From Woeseiaceae bacterium (GTDB lineage Bacteria; Pseudomonadota; Gammaproteobacteria; Steroidobacterales; Woeseiaceae), in the NCBI GenBank assembly GCA_021773055.1, contig JAJFKV010000002.1:1-64000 (forward strand): a stretch of 64,000 nucleotides of DNA, in the 5' to 3' direction. Under the pieces are notes generated by a model. It worked only from the letters and a program-made list of their open reading frames with translations. It did not search any database and was not told the DNA's origin. Position numbers and translations under genes: made by a program. The stretch's first letter is position 1; every line of letters starts with the position of its first letter. Shown piece after piece: positions 16,042 to 23,295 of the stretch.

Positions 16042-16698
16042 ATGAAAACAAAACTCATCATTGGTAATAAGAACTACTCGTCGTGGTCGTTACGCGCGTG
16101 GCTGTTACTAAAAGAAGCAGGAATCCCGTTCGAAGAGCACCGAATCCCGCTGGATACGCCAACAGCCACGAATGACATCAAGTGTTTCTCCGCAGCTGGT
16201 TGCGTGCCCGTATTGGAACTGGACGATCTGACTGTCTGGGACACACTCGCCATTGCCGAAACCGCGGCAGAACACTGGCCTGAGAAAAATCTCTGGCCGA
16301 CCGACCCCGCGATGCGCGCACACGCTCGTGCGATTTGCGCTGAAATGCACTCCGGATTTCCAGAATTGCGAACCTGCATGCCGATGAACTGCCGTGCGAT
16401 GGGGCGCAAAGTTCCGCTGCCGGACGAGCTTGGGGATGACATCGATCGCATTATTGCCATATGGGCTGAATGCCACCGCAAATACGGCGATATGGGTAGC
16501 TGGCTTTTTGGCGACTTCTCGGTTGCTGATGCGATGTTTGCACCCGTAGTATTGCGTTTCAGAACCTACGGCATCAATCTTCCGGAGTCCGCCGGATTTT
16601 ATCCGCATCGTTTGCTGGAGAGTGAAGCCATGCAAGAGTGGCTGTTGGCGGCAGAGTCCGAAATTGAAGTTATCGACAGAGAAGAAACAGGTCAGTGA
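16042..16698 (+). CDS. Glutathione S-transferase family protein
   Basis: A 218-residue cytosolic GST-fold protein. The N-terminal thioredoxin-like domain starts KTKLIIGNKNYSSWSLRAWLLLKEAG, with the Ser-rich active site loop (YSSWSLR), and VPVLELDDLTVWDTLAIAE contains the cis-Pro and glutathione-binding residues. The C-terminal helical domain carries the DFSVADAMFAPV signature. The true substrate is unknown. The ATG at 16042 is chosen over an in-frame ATG at 16015 because homologues begin at this motif. Its stop overlaps the next gene by four bases. Confidence 0.9.
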   Translation: MKTKLIIGNKNYSSWSLRAWLLLKEAGIPFEEHRIPLDTPTATNDIKCFSAAGCVPVLELDDLTVWDTLAIAETAAEHWPEKNLWPTDPAMRAHARAICAEMHSGFPELRTCMPMNCRAMGRKVPLPDELGDDIDRIIAIWAECHRKYGDMGSWLFGDFSVADAMFAPVVLRFRTYGINLPESAGFYPHRLLESEAMQEWLLAAESEIEVIDREETGQ

Positions 16699-17747
16699 TA
16701 CAACGCGCTCTAATCATCGCTGCATTTATTGCAGCAAGTACTTCCGGTCATGCCGCAATTTATGAATTGCCGCCTGAGGGGCAGGATGTTATTGGTGCGA
16801 TATCGACGGTGGTCGCAGCCTATGACGATACCCTGGTTGATATCGCCAGACGCCACGGTCTGGGCTATCAGGACATCGTACGGGCCAACCCGAATGTGAA
16901 TGTCTGGTTGCCGGGCGAGGGCACAGAAGTCGTATTACCGAATCGCTTTGTATTGCCGCCAGGGCCGCGGTCCGGCCTCATCCTGAATCTCGCTGAATAT
17001 CGTATGTACTACTATCCGGAGCCGAAGGCTGGAGAGCCGGCGAAAGTACACACCTACCCGATGAGCATCGGTCGCATGGACTGGGAAACGCCGTTGGGGC
17101 GGACACAAATTACGGCAATGGCGAAGAACCCGGCCTGGTATCCGCCACAATCCGTTCGCGATGAACATGCGGCAGATGGAGACCCGTTGCCGCGAATAGT
17201 ACCGCCTGGGCCACTGAACCCATTGGGAACGCGTGCGCTGCGCTTGGGGATTCCGGGCTATCTGATACACGGTACTAACCGTCCGGCGGGTGTTGGCATG
17301 CGTGTCTCACATGGCTGTATTCGAATGTTTCCTGAGGATGTTGAGTTCTTGTTTGAACGGATTCAGGTAAAAACCGTAGTGCGCATTATCGATGTGCCGG
17401 TAAAGATCGGCTGGGACGGTGAGGCGCTGGTTGCTGAAGTACACCCGCTGCTGGAGGTTCCGCAGCCGCTTGTGGACGAGTCTCTTGAACAACTCGAGCA
17501 ACTGGATGCTGACATCGGGATTCCGGAGGTTGAGTTCCTCAGCAAGGATCCGCTGACACACGTTACCGAGCAATTCATTTCGGCAACCGCTGTGAGGCCG
17601 GGTCAACTCGACTGGGATATTGTTGAGGTGCTGGTTGAACGCTCGGACGGTATCCCGGTAGCCGCAGGCACTAGCATAGCGGCCGCCGGAATTAGCATAA
17701 ATGGATCAGACATAAAAAACGCCGCGACAAGCGCGGCGTCCCAATAG
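16695..17747 (+). CDS. L,D-transpeptidase (YkuD family, LysM-like N-terminus)
   Basis: A 350-residue exported enzyme that forms or remodels peptidoglycan links. A signal peptide covers residues 1-20 (cut after SGHA). A LysM-like segment (DDTLVDIARRHGLGYQDIVRANPNVN) precedes the YkuD domain with His192 in YLIHGTN and the catalytic SHGCIRM (His206, Cys208). The domain order matches the ErfK/YbiS/YcfS group, which attaches Braun lipoprotein to peptidoglycan. The next gene, convergent, encodes such a lipoprotein. The start is GTG, overlapping the GST stop (GTGA). The last codons also form the lipoprotein gene's terminator. Confidence 0.9.
   Translation: MIQRALIIAAFIAASTSGHAAIYELPPEGQDVIGAISTVVAAYDDTLVDIARRHGLGYQDIVRANPNVNVWLPGEGTEVVLPNRFVLPPGPRSGLILNLAEYRMYYYPEPKAGEPAKVHTYPMSIGRMDWETPLGRTQITAMAKNPAWYPPQSVRDEHAADGDPLPRIVPPGPLNPLGTRALRLGIPGYLIHGTNRPAGVGMRVSHGCIRMFPEDVEFLFERIQVKTVVRIIDVPVKIGWDGEALVAEVHPLLEVPQPLVDESLEQLEQLDADIGIPEVEFLSKDPLTHVTEQFISATAVRPGQLDWDIVEVLVERSDGIPVAAGTSIAAAGISINGSDIKNAATSAASQ
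17714..17739 (-). terminator. Intrinsic terminator of the lipoprotein gene
   Basis: On the minus strand ACGCCGCG pairs with CGCGGCGT around a 5-base loop and is followed by TTTTTT. It lies inside the last codons of the convergent L,D-transpeptidase gene, so both functions share the same bases. Confidence 0.85.
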
Positions 17748-17766
17748 ATGTTGTTAAGTAATTAGA

Positions 17767-18066
17767 TTACTTAGACATCGATTTCTTGAACATACGGTCC
17801 ATGCTTTCACGGTTTGCTTCGCAGCAAGCCTGGGCTTCTGTAGCAGCAGACAACGCCTGATCAGCAGTGCTTTGAGCAGCAGCGGCAGCTTGACCAGCGC
17901 GGTCAGCAGCAGCGCGTGCAGCTTCAGCGGCTGAAGCAGCAGCAGCAGCGTCAGCTGCGGCACGATCAGCCGTGGCTTTAACATCGTCCAAACCAGTTGT
18001 TGCACAGCCTGAGGCCAGTGCGATGAGGAGTACGAGTCCGCTAGCTCTGAGTGCGGTCTTTTTCAT
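17767..18066 (-). CDS. Lpp/OprI-like alanine-rich outer-membrane lipoprotein
   Basis: A 99-residue lipoprotein. The signal ends in the lipobox LASGC, so Cys21 would be lipidated. The mature part is an Ala-zipper coiled coil (ADRAAADAAAAASAAEAARAAADRAGQAAAA) like OprI and Braun lipoprotein. It ends in MFKKSMSK, with a C-terminal Lys that could be linked to peptidoglycan. Two adjacent Cys occur near residues 81-82. It has its own promoter and a strong terminator, expected for an abundant protein. The convergent neighbour is the L,D-transpeptidase that could make the link. Confidence 0.85.
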   Translation of the reverse strand: MKKTALRASGLVLLIALASGCATTGLDDVKATADRAAADAAAAASAAEAARAAADRAGQAAAAAQSTADQALSAATEAQACCEANRESMDRMFKKSMSK

Positions 18067-18106
18067 TTTGGATGTTCCCTTAATAGTTGGCTAAAACAGC
18101 AGTCGC

Positions 18107-18135
18107 ATTATTTCCCAAACTGTCCTCTGCTGCAA
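18107..18135 (-). promoter_or_regulatory. Sigma-70 promoter of the lipoprotein gene
   Basis: On the minus strand TTGCAG (18135-18130) and AATAAT (18112-18107) are 17 bases apart. The leader is about 35 bases and contains AAGGGA before the ATG at 18066. Confidence 0.65.
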
Positions 18136-18192
18136 TGAAAATGCCTGTTTTTATTCAATATTGTCGGCCAATCGCGACAAATATGGGGAGAA

Positions 18193-18999
18193 TCAGTCTC
18201 TATTTGAGACACCAGTGATCATTGTTGGCATGGAATTGAGGGCCCCAATCAAGCTGAACGAATACCCTGGGCCCTCGTCGTCAAGAATCGAAACCGGCAA
18301 ATATCGAACATGTGGTACTCCTGAATCTGATATAGGCACCGTCGCGTCCATGACTTGCCATCGTGTGCCATCGTGAATTTCTGTCCAGGCATGCCCGTAG
18401 GCGGACAGCCTGGAATTCGCCTCGACGATCAGGGTACCGAAAATAACCCGCGCATACATGCCGTGAGCTCTGGCAAGCGCTGCCAGTAAAACGGCGTGTT
18501 CTGTACAGTCACCTGCACCCGTTTCCGCGACCTTCGATGCGAGGTCGAATGACCGGGCATACGTTTTGTCATCAATGTACTCGTAAACGTACGTACGCAT
18601 TTCATCCGCCGTAGGCGTGGCTCCATGCGGCATCTGAAAATCCTCAAGGAGATTCAGTATTGATTCTTCCTCGAAGTCGATGACAAACGAGCTGTGCAGA
18701 AACTTCTCGGTCACCGCGGCGGAGCCTGTTGGCTTTTCAATGGCTGTAATTCGGACCAAATCTCTCTCGATTGACAAAACGTCCACACCCTCAATTTTCG
18801 ACAGCGCGGTAGCAGTGAGGTCCGGATCATTAACGTGCAGGGAAAACTGCACCGACTCCCCAAGTGGCGGCTGGTCAGCTGTTAATCGTTCAATGCGGAG
18901 CGTCGCCAGATAGGGCTCACTCATCTGCGCGATACACGGCAGAGAAAATAGCAGGACGACAGTCAGACCTGTGCGGCGACATATGGAGACTGCGGTCAT
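18193..18999 (-). CDS. Exported transglutaminase-like cysteine protein
   Basis: A 268-residue protein with an N-terminal signal (cut near PCIAQ, residue 25). The transglutaminase-like triad is visible: Cys165 in GAGDCTEHAVLLAALARAHG, His203 in SAYGHAWTEI and Asp218 in WQVMDAT. About 130 residues precede it as a separate N-terminal domain. In bacteria this fold is usually a protease or peptide-modifying enzyme of the envelope. The start overlaps the stop of the upstream exported protein by four bases (ATGA), suggesting the two work together; the substrate is unknown. Confidence 0.85.
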   Translation of the reverse strand: MTAVSICRRTGLTVVLLFSLPCIAQMSEPYLATLRIERLTADQPPLGESVQFSLHVNDPDLTATALSKIEGVDVLSIERDLVRITAIEKPTGSAAVTEKFLHSSFVIDFEEESILNLLEDFQMPHGATPTADEMRTYVYEYIDDKTYARSFDLASKVAETGAGDCTEHAVLLAALARAHGMYARVIFGTLIVEANSRLSAYGHAWTEIHDGTRWQVMDATVPISDSGVPHVRYLPVSILDDEGPGYSFSLIGALNSMPTMITGVSNRD

Positions 19000-20243
19000 T
19001 TCACCAGATTACCTGCAGACCATATGCGCTCGGCGTCTATTGTCATTGGCCCAATAGACACTACGGCATCGGTCATGTTGCCGTTCTCATCGAAATGACC
19101 GAGGTAACTGATCGGTCCAAGTGTTATTTTCCCCTGGCCTGCAACCTCGGCATCATCCCGTGTCAGCGTCGATTGCAGGAATCGTGTTGGGTCAGCTGCC
19201 GGGACCCACATATCCAGTGTGACCGACGTCTCGGACCCGGCAAACAGCTCTCGCGCTGTCGTTAGCAAGCGCAACTCACTGGCGGGCGCTATGGCGCCGT
19301 CAAGCTCTGTTTCGATTTCTTTACCCTGCAAGATGCCGCCGGAAACCCATGCGCCGGTATCATTTCTTTGCAACGACAGGTTGCTAACGATTTCACCATT
19401 TTGAACAGCGACACTGATAGAGTTGATGAGCTCTCCGTCCGGCGTTGCGTAACTGATTGTGATGCCATCGCTCGTCATGAGGGTGCTGGCATCAACAGGT
19501 ATAAGCGATGCTTCGGTGGAAGCTATCTTGATGTCACCATCTTCATCTTCAGTGAATGAAACATAGATAACGCCGTTACCCGATCCTCTGTAGTCAAGAA
19601 GAGAGATTTCCTCGTAGTAAGGTGCCGGGGTGGGGATTTCGTATTCGACGCTTTCGATAAAGCCTGAAAAAGCCTTGGCAAAGGTTTCCCGGTAGCCGAG
19701 GTAGTTGTGTGAACAGGCGAATGCAATGTCGCCTTTTACTGCAGCACGTATCTTGGTAAATCCGACCTGAGTTTGTGCGCCCGTGCCAACGGTATATATC
19801 CATTCAAGTGCGAGATAGGGGAGCCCGTCGATAACTCCAGCGTCGGTGTAATGAATGTTGCGCACTCCGATTTCTCCACCGGCACCTCGTGCTACCGCGG
19901 CAATATTATTCTCGGCGAGCGTGTTTGTTAGTGAAGCGAGATCAAGCGCTGTTGTGTAGATGTAGCATTCCAGCGGCGAGCCTGCCTTGAGATCGGAAAG
20001 AAAATACCAGCCATCCTCGATAGCCTGTACCGGTTCCGGCTTACCAGCCATCTTGGCGCCAATCGTATCGACAGGCATTCTTGCTGTACGAAATTTTACC
20101 TTGCGCACTTCACTTTCCATGGCCTCTTTGACCCAGTCTGGCCAGTCCTCCATAGGCCCTGTTTCCTGCGCATGTGTGCCGCTTGGTGCCAGCAGTGTTG
20201 TTGTCAACGCAATGAGTAGTGCTAGCCGAATGTGGTCGCGCAT
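18996..20243 (-). CDS. Exported protein of unknown function
   Basis: I do not recognise this 415-residue protein. A signal peptide (RLALLIALTTTLLAPSGTHA) is clear. Residues after it are acidic and Trp-rich (MEDWPDWVKEAMESEV); the middle has several Gly/Tyr-rich segments; the C-terminal 200 residues look like repeated beta strands (ISVAVQNGEIVSNLSLQ, GKITLGPISYLGHFDENGNM). Only two Cys occur in the mature part, spaced to allow a disulfide. The ATG at 20243 has GGAG six bases upstream. It is translationally coupled to the transglutaminase-like gene and may be its substrate or partner. Confidence 0.8.
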   Translation of the reverse strand: MRDHIRLALLIALTTTLLAPSGTHAQETGPMEDWPDWVKEAMESEVRKVKFRTARMPVDTIGAKMAGKPEPVQAIEDGWYFLSDLKAGSPLECYIYTTALDLASLTNTLAENNIAAVARGAGGEIGVRNIHYTDAGVIDGLPYLALEWIYTVGTGAQTQVGFTKIRAAVKGDIAFACSHNYLGYRETFAKAFSGFIESVEYEIPTPAPYYEEISLLDYRGSGNGVIYVSFTEDEDGDIKIASTEASLIPVDASTLMTSDGITISYATPDGELINSISVAVQNGEIVSNLSLQRNDTGAWVSGGILQGKEIETELDGAIAPASELRLLTTARELFAGSETSVTLDMWVPAADPTRFLQSTLTRDDAEVAGQGKITLGPISYLGHFDENGNMTDAVVSIGPMTIDAERIWSAGNLVK

Positions 20244-20316
20244 GAACATCTCCGTATGGTGGAAGCGCAAGTAAACGGTATAAATCGCTATTTTGCAAAA
20301 TGAATGTGAACGAGGC

Positions 20317-20344
20317 TTGCACTGGCTGAACTACTGTATATAAT
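20317..20344 (+). promoter_or_regulatory. Promoter of the lexA-imuAB-dnaE2 operon
   Basis: TTGCAC (20317-20322) and TATAAT (20339-20344) are 16 bases apart. The first LexA box covers the -10 element, so bound LexA would block RNA polymerase. Confidence 0.8.
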
Positions 20345-20371
20345 CCCAGCATACTGTGAATACATACAGGA
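20332..20371 (+). promoter_or_regulatory. Two adjacent LexA (SOS) boxes
   Basis: Box 1 (20332-20351) has CTG-N10-CAG with inner TATATAATCC, and box 2 (20352-20371) has CTG-N10-CAG with inner TGAATACATA. Both match the enteric-type LexA operator and lie directly next to each other, centres 20 bases apart, as in the E. coli lexA promoter. They end nine bases before the lexA ATG. Confidence 0.95.
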
Positions 20372-20380
20372 ACTGATTAA

Positions 20381-20998
20381 ATGCGCGAACTAACCCCTAG
20401 ACAAAAACAAATTCTCGAATTAATTCAAGATGTTATCTATGAAACTGGCATGCCGCCAACGCGTGCCGAGATCGCGGCGGAGCTGGGTTTTAAGTCAGCC
20501 AATGCTGCTGAGGAACATCTCAGAGCTTTGCAGCGCAAGGGCGTGCTGGACCTTGTGCCAGGCGCATCGCGTGGCATTCAGTTGAAAGATTCTCTGCGCG
20601 ATCAGATGGGTTTGCCGCTGGTGGGCCAGGTTGCTGCGGGCAATCCGATCCTTGCCGAGGAGAATATCGAGGCACATTACAGAATTGATCCGCAGTTGTT
20701 TAATCCCAAACCCCACTACCTGTTGCGCGTACAAGGCATGAGTATGAAGAACGCCGGCATACTCGATGGTGACCTCGTTGCCGTGCATCGCACACCTGAG
20801 GTTCGCAGCCGACAGATCATTGTTGCGCGTCTTGATGATGAAGTGACAGTCAAACGTTACCGGCAAAAGGGTACGGTCGTATCACTGTTACCGGAAAACG
20901 AAGATTTTGAACCTATCGTCGTTGACCTTAAAGAGCAGGAACTCATCATCGAAGGTGTGGTTGTCGGTATTATTCGTGATGGCTTGTCGCTGCATTGA
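20381..20998 (+). CDS. lexA: SOS repressor LexA
   Basis: A 205-residue repressor that represses SOS genes until RecA-stimulated self-cleavage. The N-terminal winged helix reads [36 protein letters not shown]. The cleavage site is Ala86-Gly87 in VAAGNP, and the catalytic dyad is Ser121 (GMSM) and Lys158 (VTVKRY). Two LexA boxes in its own promoter give autorepression. It is the first gene of an operon with imuA, imuB and dnaE2, so it represses the mutagenesis genes directly. Confidence 0.97.
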   Translation: MRELTPRQKQILELIQDVIYETGMPPTRAEIAAELGFKSANAAEEHLRALQRKGVLDLVPGASRGIQLKDSLRDQMGLPLVGQVAAGNPILAEENIEAHYRIDPQLFNPKPHYLLRVQGMSMKNAGILDGDLVAVHRTPEVRSRQIIVARLDDEVTVKRYRQKGTVVSLLPENEDFEPIVVDLKEQELIIEGVVVGIIRDGLSLH

Positions 20999-21010
20999 TG
21001 AGTTTGCAGA

Positions 21011-21646
21011 GTGAGTCTGGAAAAGCTACTCGAAAACCCGCGAGTCTGGCGTGGCAGCAGCCAGGTCGACGCCCGATCCGGACTCGCCAGTGGTTTTCCG
21101 CAGCTTGATCGTTGCTTGCCCGGAGGCGGTTGGCCGCAGCAGGCACTCACTGAAATCCTGATCGGGCAACACGGTATTGGTGAGCTGCGTTTGCTGATGC
21201 CAGCACTGGCACAGCTCAGTGCTGAAGAGGCAAAAACGTATTCTGGTGAGCATACCGAACCGGGCTGGATTGCCTGGGTAGCCCCTCCATTTCAACCTTA
21301 TGCACCCGCATTGCAGCAATGCGGCGTTGATTTGTCACGCATGCTTATCGTACGACCAAAAGATGACAGCGAGTTGCTGTGGTCTGCCGAGCAGGCGTTA
21401 TCTTCCGGCACCTGTGCGGCCGTATTATTGTGGCCCGATACGCTCGATGATCAGGCCAGCCGGCGTTTGCAGCTGGCTGCCGAAAAGGGCCATAGCTGGG
21501 CGATCGCATTCCGTCCATTGAGTGCACGTCAGCAGCCATCTGCAGCGGCATTACGACTGGAACTGCAGTCCACAGGGCAGGGTACCTGCGTTCATATCCT
21601 CAAAAGTCGTGGTGGGCGCCCGACCGTTCTCAACAACTTACTTTAA
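21011..21646 (+). CDS. imuA: ImuA, SulA/RecA-like translesion synthesis protein
   Basis: A 211-residue protein of the ImuA/SulA-like family. It has a RecA-like opening (SGFPQLDRCLPGGGWPQQALTEILIGQHGIGELRLLMPALA) but lacks a clean Walker A lysine. GWIAWVAPPFQPYAPALQQCGVD and AVLLWPD match the family core. In the ImuA-ImuB-DnaE2 mutasome it connects ImuB with RecA and DnaE2. The start is GTG, 12 bases after lexA, and it ends in RGGRPTVLNNLL just before imuB. Confidence 0.88.
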   Translation: MSLEKLLENPRVWRGSSQVDARSGLASGFPQLDRCLPGGGWPQQALTEILIGQHGIGELRLLMPALAQLSAEEAKTYSGEHTEPGWIAWVAPPFQPYAPALQQCGVDLSRMLIVRPKDDSELLWSAEQALSSGTCAAVLLWPDTLDDQASRRLQLAAEKGHSWAIAFRPLSARQQPSAAALRLELQSTGQGTCVHILKSRGGRPTVLNNLL

Positions 21647-21648
21647 TC

Positions 21649-23295
21649 GTGTCTCGGGCCTGGAAATCACCTGTCAAAGTACGGGACACCACCCCGACCT
21701 CCTCTGCCGGTCGCAAGGCGGCCTCCTGCGGTGGAGCGCAACAGCAGGTATTGCCATTCGCGGAGCCCGTGCCGCTGGCGAAACCATTATCGGTCACAGC
21801 AGCGCAGGTAAGGCGCCTGTGGTTTTGTATCTACTTACCCAATCTGCCGCTGGAGTCTTGTCATGCGTCGGATGTCGGCCGTGAGACGGCCTCCTACAGG
21901 GGCTTGGCGATTGTTGAAGAGCAGCACGGCATCCACCGGGTATTGCAGGTTGATCCTGTTGCTGCGGCGGCAGGGGTTATGCCGGGCCAGTCGGCAAATG
22001 CAGCGCTCGCATTGCTACCAGACTTGCGGCTTGAAGAACGCAGCCCGGTTCGTGAGCAACAAGTGCTTGAAGCATTGGCAACCTGGCTGGAGCGCTTTTC
22101 TTCCTTTGTCAGTATTTCCGGAAAGAATGTATTGCTGCTCGAGGTTGCAGGCAGCCTGCGATTGTTTGGCGGACTTCCCAGCCTGCGCCGACAAGTATCA
22201 CAAGGACTTGGCTCGCAGGGTTTTTCTGCGGCGATGGCAATAGCACCGACACCACTGGCAGCAACCTGGCTGGCAAGGGCGGGTCGGCGCGCCTGTATTC
22301 GTGCAGAGGAAAACCTTGGCCCGGCATTGCGCAAGTTGCCATTGGCCTGTCTGAATTGGCCGGCAGGACAATGTGAATCTCTGCTGGGCATGGGCATTAC
22401 GAATGTTGGCGATTGCTTACGACTGCCACGTGAAGGTTTTGCGCAACGTTTTGGTGCTGAACGATTGCTCGAGCTTGATCGCGCCCTCGGACATTTGCCG
22501 GACCCACGTGATTCATGGCGTGCTCCCGAGCGTTTTTGTGCCGATTACGAAATGACAGAAGAGCAATCCGATCGTGAGTTGCTACTGCACATCTGTCGTG
22601 AGCTGTTGCTTTCTCATGAGCAGTTTTTGCTGGCACGCCAGCTTGGTACACAGCGCTTGTGTTTCAGTTTTTTTCATCTCAAAAGTACTGCGACAGAGTT
22701 ACGGCTGGGTTCTGCATTTGCCGACCGCTCTGTCGAGCGCTGGTTTGATCTGCTTAAAATTCGTTTCGAGTCTGTACGTCTTCCGGAGCCTGTTATTGCG
22801 GTGCGTTTACGCAGCGGTTTGTCACAGCCACTGCAGGCTGAGACGGCGCGTCTTTGCTTTACTGGTAACGCAAGCAATGAAAAGCGCCGTTACTCCATAG
22901 CGCAACTGGCAGAACGTCTTGTCGCTCGCATCGGCGATCAGTCAGTGAAAGCATTGACTATGGTTGCAGAGCATCGTCCCGAGTACGCCTGGAAAGTACA
23001 AAACCCTTTGTCAGACTGGTCGGTGAGTACCCTAACGACCAGGGACACTATCAAACGCCCATTATGGATGTTGCCGGAGCCCGCCTTGTTACCGGCGGAC
23101 AGCGGCTACCCGTTGCACCGGGGATGTCGGCTGACATTGCTGGAGGGTCCCGAGCGACTTGAGACGGGCTGGTGGGATGAGCAAGGCATCTCCCGCGACT
23201 ACTACACGGCAGTTAATGGTGCTGGCATACGCTTATGGGTATTTCGTAATCGACAGCGAGCACCGAACTGGTATCTGCATGGCATCTTCGGGTGA
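21649..23295 (+). CDS. imuB: ImuB, Y-family polymerase-like mutasome hub
   Basis: A 548-residue inactive Y-family polymerase relative that links the beta clamp, ImuA and DnaE2. The core starts near residue 57 (RRLWFCIYLPNLPLESC), and the normally acidic active-site residues are absent, as in other ImuB. The helix-hairpin region (LLGMGITNVGDCLRLPREGFAQRFG) and little-finger-like part follow. About 55 extra residues precede the core and include QQQVLPF at 31-37, which resembles a clamp-binding motif. The GTG start follows imuA by two bases; a later internal GTG cannot be excluded. Confidence 0.9.
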   Translation: MSRAWKSPVKVRDTTPTSSAGRKAASCGGAQQQVLPFAEPVPLAKPLSVTAAQVRRLWFCIYLPNLPLESCHASDVGRETASYRGLAIVEEQHGIHRVLQVDPVAAAAGVMPGQSANAALALLPDLRLEERSPVREQQVLEALATWLERFSSFVSISGKNVLLLEVAGSLRLFGGLPSLRRQVSQGLGSQGFSAAMAIAPTPLAATWLARAGRRACIRAEENLGPALRKLPLACLNWPAGQCESLLGMGITNVGDCLRLPREGFAQRFGAERLLELDRALGHLPDPRDSWRAPERFCADYEMTEEQSDRELLLHICRELLLSHEQFLLARQLGTQRLCFSFFHLKSTATELRLGSAFADRSVERWFDLLKIRFESVRLPEPVIAVRLRSGLSQPLQAETARLCFTGNASNEKRRYSIAQLAERLVARIGDQSVKALTMVAEHRPEYAWKVQNPLSDWSVSTLTTRDTIKRPLWMLPEPALLPADSGYPLHRGCRLTLLEGPERLETGWWDEQGISRDYYTAVNGAGIRLWVFRNRQRAPNWYLHGIFG

